A stretch of DNA of 51,808 nucleotides from Candidatus Omnitrophota bacterium (GTDB lineage Bacteria; Omnitrophota; Gorgyraeia; Aquiviventales; Aquiviventaceae). The notes beneath the pieces were generated by a model that did not search any database, was not told where the DNA came from, and saw only the letters and a program-made list of their open reading frames with translations. The DNA is taken from contig JAHFGT010000006.1 of assembly GCA_023247275.1 (NCBI GenBank), positions 1 through 51,808 of the forward strand, read 5' to 3'. The translations under genes and the position numbers were made by a program. Below are positions 10,481-17,659 of this stretch, in pieces (the first letter of the stretch is position 1; every line of letters begins with the position of its first letter).

Positions 10481-11706
10481 TTGCGCGGTGGCCGCCACCC
10501 ATGACGAACCAAGTCCCCCAGCGACCGACGAAACCCGGGATGAATCAGATAGCCCCCAGCCATCGCGACGTACCCGAACCCCAGCAGGATTCGAATCGAT
10601 GGCGTCGGAAAGACAAACTGCACCACAAACAGTCCGAGCAGGAGCACCGCTTCCCAAAACCCGAAACTCAAATTCGCCAGCACCACCATGCCGAGCAACG
10701 ATTGCGCCGCCGTCAGAAACATCTCTTCCACTTGCCGACTGTCCAACGGCATCGGCTGCACATGTCCGCCGGACACCGCATACACCAGCGGCAGCATCCC
10801 AATCAGCAGCGTCCATTGATTGACTTTTGACGAGATCAGCGTCCCCAGGCCAGCGGTCGGGTTGCTGCGCAGCGCAAAGATGATGGCGACGATAAATTCC
10901 GGCGCCTCGGACGCCAACGGAGCCACCCACTGAATCAGGATGAACTCTTCAATACCGAACCGACGCGCATTCTCCACCAACCCGTTGGCAAATGGTTCGG
11001 CCGAAATGAAAATCGCATACGCCGGCACCACAAACAACAGCACGGTGACCCACCGTCGCCAGGGGCGTGGCAGCACGGCCAGCCGCTCAGCCGGTCCGGC
11101 CAGCCCTGGCTCCTGCACATGTCCTTGGCTGGCTCGACGGATATAGAAGACGAACAGCCCGATGAAGCAGACCGTGTCAAACAGCGACAACGTGCCCTTG
11201 GCCGGAATGACAAACGCGTAGCAGGTGGCTACCAGCAACGTGAACAACTCTAGGCGTTGCTGCGGCTCGACCCGGATCGCCCGGGCGCGCGTTTTTCCCC
11301 AAGAGGCCAGCAGGACGGCAGACCATCCCATTCCAATGAGCAACCGGTTGGCGCCGGTCATATTCGCCGCGGCCAGACTGATGTAGGCGGGGTGTTTCGC
11401 GGCCTGCCATGCCAAATACATATCGACCGCGTACTCTGGCAGGACGGCGACGAGCGCGAGAAAGGCCAGCGCCAGGGCTTGAGAAATTTCGATCTGCGCC
11501 AGCTCAGCGGCCCAGGACAACAGGGCTGCCGCGCCGAAAATCGCCAGCCCGGGCAGCACCGTGTCCCAGACAGGACCGAGTCGGAGATGCAGCACACCGT
11601 GGACAACAATCCACTGTCCAACAAGGGTGATCGCGCTCAGCAACAGACCGTGGTCGCGGACCATGGTCTGCCGGCGCGCGTCCCGGACGGACCGGGAGGA
11701 GCCCAT
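10465..11706 (-). CDS. CaCA-family sodium/calcium exchanger-like membrane protein
   Basis: The 413-residue integral membrane protein has the two inverted alpha-repeats of the cation/Ca2+ exchanger family. The first is VAVLPEYAVDMYLAW followed by AANMTGANRLLIG. The second is APLASEAPEFIVAII followed by LISSKVNQWTLLIG. Each repeat carries the acidic residue (PE) and the polar GAN/SKVN segment that normally line the ion path. The transported ion cannot be read from the sequence. It starts 23 bp after the NIL-domain gene. An internal ATG 14 codons later (MVRDHG) is an alternative start, and neither has a strong ribosome-binding site. Confidence 0.82.
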   Translation of the reverse strand: MGSSRSVRDARRQTMVRDHGLLLSAITLVGQWIVVHGVLHLRLGPVWDTVLPGLAIFGAAALLSWAAELAQIEISQALALAFLALVAVLPEYAVDMYLAWQAAKHPAYISLAAANMTGANRLLIGMGWSAVLLASWGKTRARAIRVEPQQRLELFTLLVATCYAFVIPAKGTLSLFDTVCFIGLFVFYIRRASQGHVQEPGLAGPAERLAVLPRPWRRWVTVLLFVVPAYAIFISAEPFANGLVENARRFGIEEFILIQWVAPLASEAPEFIVAIIFALRSNPTAGLGTLISSKVNQWTLLIGMLPLVYAVSGGHVQPMPLDSRQVEEMFLTAAQSLLGMVVLANLSFGFWEAVLLLGLFVVQFVFPTPSIRILLGFGYVAMAGGYLIHPGFRRSLGDLVRHGWRPPRNSFDS

Positions 11707-11729
11707 GCTCGCTGTCTCGACCTGGTTGG

Positions 11730-11969
11730 TTAGCTGACGACGTCCCCGACCACCGGTTCGACCTTCACGCCCTTTTTCTCCAGAAACGCGACCGCCTTCT
11801 TCAGGCTCTCGTCTGAGCCCTCAAGCTCCAGCGTGACTTCGCCAATTTGCTCGGTCACTTTGGCGCGACGGATGTTCGGGACAACGCCATGCTCCTTCGC
11901 CATCATGTAGATGACCGGTTCCTTGATGAGGTGCTGCGGAAAGATCAACGTGACCTGACGCTTCGCCAT
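11730..11969 (-). CDS. NIL-domain small protein
   Basis: The 79-residue protein is a stand-alone NIL domain (VTLIFPQHLIKEPVIYMMAKEHGVVPNIRRAKV...IGEVTLELEG). This ferredoxin-like fold is also found at the C terminus of methionine ABC transporter ATPases (MetN). Free-standing NIL proteins often sit in clusters for homocysteine or cysteine synthesis, and here it follows the MoeB/ThiF and ThiS-like genes. A role in binding a sulfur amino acid or in sulfur transfer is inferred from context. A GGAGG ribosome-binding site precedes the ATG. Confidence 0.85.
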   Translation of the reverse strand: MAKRQVTLIFPQHLIKEPVIYMMAKEHGVVPNIRRAKVTEQIGEVTLELEGSDESLKKAVAFLEKKGVKVEPVVGDVVS

Positions 11970-12001
11970 GAACAGGCCTCCTGGGTTATGATGGTCCGCA
12001 G

Positions 12002-12838
12002 CTACACGGCCAGGCCTGAGCAGACCTCGGCCGGAGCTGGGGATGATTGATAGTCAGGGTTGTCTGCGAGGATGTCGCGGATGGTGGGATGGTCTCCGCA
12101 CACCGCACACGCGGGATCTCGCCGGAGGGCTACCTCACGAAACCGGCTGGCGGCCCCCTCAATGATCAGGAATCGGTTCACCAACGGTTCGCCGATTCCC
12201 AATAACAGCTTCAAGGCTTCATGCGCCATCAGCGTGCCGACGACCCCGGCCACCGAGCCCAGGACCCCGGCCGCTTGGCAAGTGGGGATCGCGTCAGGCA
12301 GCGGTGGCTCAGGAAACACGCACCGCAGGCAGGCGCCCTGGCGCGGCAGCACGGTCAGGACTTGGCCGCCGACGTGGATCGCCCCGGCGTGCACCAACGG
12401 CTTGCCCAAGACCACCGCCACATCATTCGCCAGGTACCGCGTCGGGAAATTGTCCGACCCGTCAACCATCAGGTCGTAGCGCTGACACAGCTCCTGGGCC
12501 ATCGCCGGACGCAGCCGGTCGTGGATGGGCTCAACGACCACATCAGGATTCAGTTGCGTGATCCGTTGAGCGGCTGACGCGACTTTGGGTTGTCCGACGT
12601 GCTGGGTCGCGTGAACAATTTGCCGATGCAAATTGCCGAGCGAGACCACGTCTGAATCGATAATGCCCAACCGCCCGACCCCTGCCCCAGCGAGATACAG
12701 CGATGCTGGCGAGCCCAATCCGCCGGCGCCGATGATGAGCACCGAGGCCTGGAACAGCTGTTGCTGGCCCCGCACGCCAACCTCTGGCACGATCAGTTGC
12801 CGCGCGTACCGCTCAACCTGTTGCTTGGAAAGACCCAT
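12002..12838 (-). CDS. moeB: ThiF/MoeB/HesA-family adenylyltransferase for a sulfur-carrier protein
   Basis: The 278-residue E1-like enzyme activates the C-terminal glycine of a ubiquitin-fold sulfur carrier by adenylation. It has the nucleotide-binding loop LIIGAGGLGSPASLYLAGAGVG, the Asp and Arg residues of DSDVVSLGNLHRQIVH, and VDGSDNFPTRYLANDV. Four zinc cysteines are visible as CLRC and CAVC, as in MoeB. The gene lies directly downstream of the ThiS/CysO-like gene, its likely partner. No rhodanese domain is fused. The symbol is by family; ThiF or HcyD-type function is equally possible. Confidence 0.85.
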   Translation of the reverse strand: MGLSKQQVERYARQLIVPEVGVRGQQQLFQASVLIIGAGGLGSPASLYLAGAGVGRLGIIDSDVVSLGNLHRQIVHATQHVGQPKVASAAQRITQLNPDVVVEPIHDRLRPAMAQELCQRYDLMVDGSDNFPTRYLANDVAVVLGKPLVHAGAIHVGGQVLTVLPRQGACLRCVFPEPPLPDAIPTCQAAGVLGSVAGVVGTLMAHEALKLLLGIGEPLVNRFLIIEGAASRFREVALRRDPACAVCGDHPTIRDILADNPDYQSSPAPAEVCSGLAV

Positions 12839-12853
12839 GGATCTGCGCGTGAG

Positions 12854-12908
12854 TTCAATGGCTCAATTGCTCAGCGGCTCCAGAGGAACCAGCCATTGAG
12901 CCAATGAA
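12854..12908. repeat. Imperfect 55-bp palindrome across the 3' end of the sulfur-carrier gene
   Basis: Arms of 16 bp at 12854-12869 and 12893-12908 are complementary at 14 of 16 positions. The spacer contains a second short stem (GGTTCC/GGAGCC with one G-T pair, on the minus strand). The palindrome straddles the stop codon of the ThiS-like gene at 12871 and encodes part of its C-terminal extension. It may fold in the mRNA between carrier and activator genes, or be an inserted palindromic repeat. There is no T-run, so it is not a typical terminator. Confidence 0.6.
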
Positions 12909-13209
12909 CAATTGCACCAATGAGCGACGTGCGTGAGCCGCCGGCAATCGCCGGAATGATGGACACGTCGTCGCCATCCTTGACAGCCGTGTGATCCCCT
13001 TGAAGAAATCGGATGTCTTCTTCGTTGACGAAGATGTTCACAAACCGGCGCAATTTGCCCTGCGGGTCGCAGATCCGTTCTTTGATCCCTGGATAGCGCC
13101 GGTCCAGGTCGGCCAACAGCTCAGCAATCGTGTGCCCATCGCACGAGACTTCTGTCTGACCATTGGTCAGTCGCTGCAACGGGGTCGGGATCCGGACGGT
13201 AATCGCCAT
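12871..13209 (-). CDS. ThiS/MoaD/CysO-type sulfur-carrier protein with a 21-residue tail after Gly-Gly
   Basis: The 112-residue protein has the ubiquitin-like sulfur-carrier fold: an N-terminal strand AITVRIPTPLQRLT, the DLDRRYPGIKERI helix, the FVNIFVNEEDIRFLQG strand and the SIIPAIAGG end. In CysO and ThiS the chain stops at Gly-Gly. Here Gly90-Gly91 is followed by 21 more residues (SRTSLIGAIVHW to FLWSR), so the thiocarboxylate can form only after trimming. A JAMM protease is encoded 2.9 kb upstream in the same cluster. A strong GAGGAGG precedes the ATG. It sits between threonine synthase and the MoeB/ThiF gene. Confidence 0.85.
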   Translation of the reverse strand: MAITVRIPTPLQRLTNGQTEVSCDGHTIAELLADLDRRYPGIKERICDPQGKLRRFVNIFVNEEDIRFLQGDHTAVKDGDDVSIIPAIAGGSRTSLIGAIVHWLNGWFLWSR

Positions 13210-13218
13210 GACTCCTCC

Positions 13219-14475
13219 TCAATGACCGAGTTGGTCCGCTAACTGTGATTCGAATGACGCCAGGGTGGGCTTGATCCGCACCCCTTGGCCGACGCGGTTG
13301 ACGAGCGGCTCTTGGGTTTTCAGCCCGTTGCCGGTGATGCAGATGACGATCGACTCATCGCGCGGGATCGTACCTTGCTCAATTAACTGTTTCGCCACCG
13401 CCAGCGTGACCCCACCGGCGGTCTCGGTGAACACGCCTTCGGTCTCGGCCAACAACTTCATCGCTTCCACAATCTCCTCATCGCTGGCCGACGCTGCCCC
13501 GCCGCCCGACTCAAGAACGCACCGTGTCGCGTAGTAGCCGTCTGCTGGGTTGCCAATCGCCAGCGATTTCGCAATCGTGTTCGGCTTCACCGGCTTGACG
13601 ATGATGTCGTCGTCCGGACCGCCGGCATAGCTCTTGATGGTATTGACGATGGGAGCGCACCCTGTCGCCTGCGCGGCATACAGCCGGGTGTGCGCCTCGT
13701 CAATCAACCCGAGCAGCTTGAGCTCTTTGAGCGCCTTGCTGATCTTGGTGATGAGCGACCCTCCGGCCGCCGGGATCACGATATGCTGCGGCGGCCGCCA
13801 GCCCAGCTGTTCGACGATTTCATAGGCGTACGTTTTTGATCCTTCGGCATAGTACGGGCGGATATTGATGTTCACAAACGCCCACGGATACTTGGCCCCG
13901 ATCTCGGCGCACAGCCGATTGACCTCGTCATACGTCCCTTCAACCGCCACTAATGTTGGATGATAAATCAGCGACGCAACGATCTTGCCGGCTTCGAGAT
14001 CGGCGGGGATAAAAATGTAGCGCGCAAGTCCGGCCCGAGCCGCATGGGCCGCGACAGAGTTCGCCAGGTTGCCGGTTGAGGCGCAGGCTACGGTATCAAA
14101 CCCAAACTCTCTGGCCCGGGTCAGCGCGACCGAGACCACCCGATCCTTGAACGAGAGCGTCGGATGACTGACCGAATCGTCTTTGATGTAGAGCTCGTCG
14201 ACGCCCAGCGCCTGCGCCAGCCGCTCGGCGCGAAACAACGGCGTGTAGCCAGAAAACAATCCGACGGTCGGGTCGCCCTCAATCGGCAGGAGTTCCCGAT
14301 AGCGCCAGAGCGATTTGGGCCGGGTCGCCAGCGCCGCCTTGGTGAAGACCTGGCGGATCGCCTCATAATCGTACTCGACCTCGACGCTGCCAAAGCAGTA
14401 CTCGCAGACGAACACCACCTCTTTAGGATAGAGATGGCCGCATTGACGACATTTGAGTCCGACAAAAAAGCTCAT
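13219..14475 (-). CDS. thrC: Threonine synthase (PLP-dependent)
   Basis: The 418-residue enzyme converts O-phosphohomoserine to threonine. An N-terminal zinc-ribbon-like motif (Cys9, Cys12, Cys24, Cys27) precedes the PLP domain. The PLP lysine lies in HPTLSFKDRVVS, the phosphate loop is near ASTGNLANSVAAHA, and GNGLKT is at the C-terminal side. Placement immediately before a ThiS-like carrier gene recurs in bacterial sulfur amino-acid clusters, so a PLP enzyme using a carrier-bound sulfur on a homoserine ester cannot be excluded. Threonine synthase is the best family call. Confidence 0.88.
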   Translation of the reverse strand: MSFFVGLKCRQCGHLYPKEVVFVCEYCFGSVEVEYDYEAIRQVFTKAALATRPKSLWRYRELLPIEGDPTVGLFSGYTPLFRAERLAQALGVDELYIKDDSVSHPTLSFKDRVVSVALTRAREFGFDTVACASTGNLANSVAAHAARAGLARYIFIPADLEAGKIVASLIYHPTLVAVEGTYDEVNRLCAEIGAKYPWAFVNINIRPYYAEGSKTYAYEIVEQLGWRPPQHIVIPAAGGSLITKISKALKELKLLGLIDEAHTRLYAAQATGCAPIVNTIKSYAGGPDDDIIVKPVKPNTIAKSLAIGNPADGYYATRCVLESGGGAASASDEEIVEAMKLLAETEGVFTETAGGVTLAVAKQLIEQGTIPRDESIVICITGNGLKTQEPLVNRVGQGVRIKPTLASFESQLADQLGH

Positions 14476-14514
14476 GGATGGATTGAGCCGGTCGCGTGCG
14501 GAATGCGCATCGCC

Positions 14515-14775
14515 CTACGAATCCTGGATCAGATCCCGCTTGCGGACCAAGAGCCGCACCCCCTGGGTGGCCGGCTCACTGATGAGGATCTCATGCCCTT
14601 CAGCGCGTAGGCCGAACGGAATCGTATTGAGCGGTTCGCCCTCGTCGACATACAGCTCTAGCACCTCGTTCTCGGCCATCTGATTCAACCGGTCGACGGC
14701 TTGCCGATAGCTGGCCGGTCGCTCGACCCCTCGGACATCCAGCGTCTGATCAACGCGCAGCCCTTGTGGAACCAC
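14515..14775 (-). CDS. TusA-like sulfurtransferase-family protein lacking the active cysteine
   Basis: The 86-residue protein aligns with TusA-family proteins across LDVRGVERPASYRQAVDRLNQM, LELYVDEGEPLNTIPFGLRAEGHEILI and RLLVRKR. The normal CPxP motif, whose Cys carries the persulfide, reads RPAS here. The Cys-to-Arg change needs more than one base (cga for tgc), so it is not a single-base error. A GTG start is preceded by AGGAGG at 5 bp. It lies between thrC and cysK. A structural or regulatory sulfur-relay role is possible, but catalysis of the usual type is not. Confidence 0.75.
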   Translation of the reverse strand: MVPQGLRVDQTLDVRGVERPASYRQAVDRLNQMAENEVLELYVDEGEPLNTIPFGLRAEGHEILISEPATQGVRLLVRKRDLIQDS

Positions 14776-14791
14776 TACAGCCTCCTGGTCG

Positions 14792-15730
14792 TCATCCTTC
14801 GAAATACGGTTGAATGCTCAAGTACCGCTCGCCAGTATCTGGACACACGACGACCACGGTCTTGTCAGGCCCCAGCTCCGCGGCGACACGGGCGGCTGCC
14901 CAGCACGCTGCTCCGGAGGAAATCCCCATGAACAACCCTTCTTCTCGGCCCAAGCGCTTCGCCATGTCGTATGCGTGTTCGTCCGCCACGGTCACGATCT
15001 CGTCGATGATCTCGCGATGGAGCACCTGCGGGACAAATCCGGCGCCGATTCCTTGGATCATATGCCGGCCAGGCGCCCTGCCGGACAGCACCGCAGAGGT
15101 CGTGGGTTCCACCGCAACGATTTTGACGCGCGGGTTGCGCTGCTTGAGGACCTCTCCAACACCGGTGATGGTCCCACCGGTGCCCACCCCGGCGACGAAC
15201 GCATCGATGTCACCTTCGGTGGCGTTGAGAATCTCCTGCGCGGTCGTGCGGCGATGCACCTCTGGATTGGCCGGGTTCGTAAATTGTTGCGGCATAAATG
15301 CCCCGGTGTCTTTCGCGATCTGCTCCGCCCGTTTCACAGCGCCGACCATGCCCTCCCGCTCAGGCGTCAACACCACCTGGGCGCCGTAGCTGTTGAGGAT
15401 CTGGATGCGCTCAGCGCTCATCGTCTCCGGCATGGTCAAGATGACCGGGTACCCCTTCACCGCGCCAATCATGGCCAGACCGATCCCGGTGTTGCCGCTG
15501 GTTGGCTCGACGATGGTGGACCCTGACTTCAGCAGCCCGCGCGTTTCCGCCTCCTCCACCATCGCCAGGCAGATGCGATCCTTAACGCTGCCACCAGGAT
15601 TAAACGATTCCAGCTTGGCGAGTACCGTGGCGGATCGCTGCTCCAGAATACGCTTGAGCCGCACCATCGGCGTGTTGCCGATGAGCTCCAACACACTGCT
15701 GGCGACTTGTCGTCTGGCACGGCTGCCCAT
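14792..15730 (-). CDS. cysK: Cysteine synthase (O-acetylserine sulfhydrylase family)
   Basis: This fold-type II PLP enzyme of 312 residues forms cysteine from an activated serine and a sulfur donor. It has the PLP lysine in NPGGSVKDRICL, the substrate loop PTSGNTGIG, the phosphate-binding GVGTGGTITGVGE, and the PLP-nitrogen serine region CPDTGERYLS. The start is either the ATG at 15730, sharing one base with the previous stop (TGATG), or a GTG at 15733. The neighbouring JAMM protease and sulfur carrier raise the possibility of a CysM-like, protein-thiocarboxylate-dependent enzyme. Confidence 0.9.
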   Translation of the reverse strand: MGSRARRQVASSVLELIGNTPMVRLKRILEQRSATVLAKLESFNPGGSVKDRICLAMVEEAETRGLLKSGSTIVEPTSGNTGIGLAMIGAVKGYPVILTMPETMSAERIQILNSYGAQVVLTPEREGMVGAVKRAEQIAKDTGAFMPQQFTNPANPEVHRRTTAQEILNATEGDIDAFVAGVGTGGTITGVGEVLKQRNPRVKIVAVEPTTSAVLSGRAPGRHMIQGIGAGFVPQVLHREIIDEIVTVADEHAYDMAKRLGREEGLFMGISSGAACWAAARVAAELGPDKTVVVVCPDTGERYLSIQPYFEG

Positions 15731-15969
15731 CACGTCCCTGTCCCCGAAGAGTGCAGATGGATCGCATGGGGAGCCGGTTCGCTGACGCGATGGCCTTGGT
15801 CACGGGCCCAGGAGAGGATGTCGCGCCTCACGTCATCGCTATTATAGCGGACCACCAGGTGGCTGCCAGGCACCAGCCGACGCATGGCTGTCCCGACCAC
15901 CGCCAACGCTTGGGCGCACAACATGTCTTGGACATCGACGAGCAACCGGTCCATTATACTGGGCCGCAT
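15730..15969 (-). CDS. Second, divergent TusA-like protein
   Basis: The 79-residue protein matches the C-terminal two thirds of the TusA fold (ALAVVGTAMRRLVPGSHLVV, DDVRRDILSWARDQGHRV). In place of GxxCPxP it reads DMLCAQA, keeping the cysteine but losing both prolines. With the Cys-less paralogue 1 kb downstream, the cluster has two unusual TusA-type proteins around cysK. The start is unsure: ATG 15969 or ATG 15954, and a TATAAT promoter element overlaps the latter. It overlaps cysK by one base. Confidence 0.65.
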   Translation of the reverse strand: MRPSIMDRLLVDVQDMLCAQALAVVGTAMRRLVPGSHLVVRYNSDDVRRDILSWARDQGHRVSEPAPHAIHLHSSGTGT

Positions 15970-15982
15970 CAGATCGTGGCAA
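15953..15982 (-). promoter_or_regulatory. Sigma-70-type promoter overlapping the start of the second TusA-like gene
   Basis: TTGCCA (15977-15982) and a perfect TATAAT (15953-15958) are separated by 18 bp on the minus strand. The -10 box overlaps an in-frame ATG of the TusA-like gene, so a transcript from here would begin inside the annotated frame and would mainly serve cysK and genes beyond it. Confidence 0.45.
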
Positions 15983-16005
15983 TCTTGTTAGCCGTCCCTC
16001 AGCCA

Positions 16006-16032
16006 CCAGACTTCAGAAAGTCTGAGGTCTGG
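16006..16032. repeat. 12-bp hairpin of a dispersed AGACTTCAGA repeat family
   Basis: Arms at 16006-16017 and 16021-16032 pair at 11 of 12 positions around an AAG loop, between the JAMM protease and TusA-like genes. The same words (CAGACTTCAGAAA, GACCTCAGACTT) recur at 19304-19396. On the minus strand it lies just after the JAMM gene stop, but it lacks a following T-run, so a repeat element is more likely than a terminator. Confidence 0.6.
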
Positions 16033-16072
16033 AGTCTGCTGGCGCCGGTTGACCTATTCACGAATCGCGACC

Positions 16073-16480
16073 TCATGGCGTGATTGCGATCTCTTCGGGT
16101 CTCACGGTCGTACCGTCAATGTGATAGCTCTTGATGTCCGGCTGAGCTTGATCCTTTAGCGAGACCAGGACATACGACACCTCTGGCGAGATGGCCAGAC
16201 TCACGTCGACCGAGGATGGGTAGGCTGGGCTGGCCGTATGCGAATGATAAATGGCCACCAGCCGTTGACCTTTTTGCCGCATCTGCTTGTCGACACGGAG
16301 CTGTTCCTTTGGATCCATCGAATACCCGATGGGGCTGTCCTCGACATTGCTCATTCGATACAGCTCAACCGCCAGTCCGAGTTGGGCTGAGCCGGCGAGC
16401 AGGCCGCACGCCTCTTTCGGATAGGCGCTGCGGCAGTGTGCGAGCATGTCGTCGACCAGTCCGCGCGACAGCTTCAGCAT
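16073..16480 (-). CDS. JAMM/MPN+ metalloprotease (Mec/HcyF-like)
   Basis: The 135-residue protein is a single JAMM domain with a complete zinc site: Glu23 (YPKEACGLLAG), His79 and His81 (YHSHTASPAYP), Ser89 and Asp92. Family members in sulfur clusters cut after the Gly-Gly of sulfur-carrier proteins. They release cysteine from CysO-Cys (Mec+) or remove a short C-terminal extension (HcyF, QbsD). The linked carrier with a 21-residue tail makes the second role attractive here. The gene starts 12 bp after sat and lies upstream of cysK. Confidence 0.88.
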   Translation of the reverse strand: MLKLSRGLVDDMLAHCRSAYPKEACGLLAGSAQLGLAVELYRMSNVEDSPIGYSMDPKEQLRVDKQMRQKGQRLVAIYHSHTASPAYPSSVDVSLAISPEVSYVLVSLKDQAQPDIKSYHIDGTTVRPEEIAITP

Positions 16481-16492
16481 GCCTGCCAGGAT

Positions 16493-17659
16493 CTACCGGG
16501 TTGTCGCAGCCGGCTGGCCCTGCGTCCGCATCGATTCGATCAGCACCGCGGCGACCTCGGGTCGGGACACCTCTGGCGGCGGCGGGGTGCCGGCTTGCAA
16601 CAGCTCACGGACCTTGGTTCCGCTCAAGCTGACATGTCGCTCTGGCGGGTGCGGGCAGGTCTTGCTGGACACCATGCTGGCGCACACAGTGCAATAGGCC
16701 GCGTTCTCGAAGCAGAGCGGGATAATGCCGATCTCTTCAGGGGCAAACTCATCGAACATCCGCTGCGCATCATACGTGCCGTAAAACTTGCCGACGCCGG
16801 CATGGTCACGCCCGACGATAAAATGGGTGCAGCCATAGTTTTTTCGGATCAGCGCGTGAAAGATCGCTTCCTTCGGACCGGCGTAGCGCATCGACGCCGG
16901 GTTGACGGCCAGCACGACCCGATCTTTCGGATAGTAGTTGGCCAACAACACCTCGTAGCTGCGCATCCGAACCGCAGCCGGGACATCATCGCCTTTTGTT
17001 TCCCCAACGATGGGATGCAACAGCATCCCATCGCACATCTCCAGCGCGCACTTTTGCAGATGCTCGTGGGCCCGATGGATCGGATTGCGAGTCTGGAAAG
17101 CGACAATCCGCTTCCACCCGCGCTCGGCGAACAGCCGGCGCGTGTCCGCCGGATCAAGCCGATAGGGTAAAAACGTCGCTGGTGGTGGGCGATTAACGAC
17201 GCTGATCTGTCCACCCAGATAGACCGGCCCGGTGGCCTCGAGCCGCTTGACCCCAGGATGGGATGGATCGGTCGTGCCAAAGACGGCTTGCGCCTCTCGG
17301 GTTTTGTCCGGCGTGTAGCGTTCCTCGACGTGAAGGATGGCGACCACCTGTCCGTCCGACGCCAACGCCACATCGCCCCGCAACCCAGCGGCGTGTTCTT
17401 GGGTCACCGACAGCGTCACCGGGATGGTCCAAACCAGCCCAGTGGCCAATCGACGGTTGGCGAGCACGCTGTCGTAGTCGGCCCGCCCCATAAATCCCTG
17501 CAACGGGCTCAACCCGCCGATCGCGATCATTTCAACATCCGACAACGCCCAGGGATCGAGTGCGATCTGTGGGAGGCTGCGACTGGTGTGCAGCAGCGAC
17601 TCTCGCTCGCTGCCTTGCACGATTCGATTGATCAATGTTCCGCCGTGCGGTGCGACCAT
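16493..17659 (-). CDS. sat: Sulfate adenylyltransferase (ATP sulfurylase, monomeric Sat type)
   Basis: The 388-residue enzyme activates sulfate with ATP to give APS. It carries the nucleotide and sulfate site FQTRNPIHRAHEHLQ, the GRDHAGVGKFYG motif, a C-terminal cysteine group CFENAAYCTVCASMVSSKTCPH typical of zinc-containing bacterial and archaeal Sat proteins, and LSGTKVRELL. It replaces the CysDN type. It overlaps the 3' end of rarA by 28 bp, and a purine-rich GGAGGGGGA lies directly before the ATG. APS made here would feed CysC and CysH encoded 2-3 kb upstream. Confidence 0.95.
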   Translation of the reverse strand: MVAPHGGTLINRIVQGSERESLLHTSRSLPQIALDPWALSDVEMIAIGGLSPLQGFMGRADYDSVLANRRLATGLVWTIPVTLSVTQEHAAGLRGDVALASDGQVVAILHVEERYTPDKTREAQAVFGTTDPSHPGVKRLEATGPVYLGGQISVVNRPPPATFLPYRLDPADTRRLFAERGWKRIVAFQTRNPIHRAHEHLQKCALEMCDGMLLHPIVGETKGDDVPAAVRMRSYEVLLANYYPKDRVVLAVNPASMRYAGPKEAIFHALIRKNYGCTHFIVGRDHAGVGKFYGTYDAQRMFDEFAPEEIGIIPLCFENAAYCTVCASMVSSKTCPHPPERHVSLSGTKVRELLQAGTPPPPEVSRPEVAAVLIESMRTQGQPAATTR

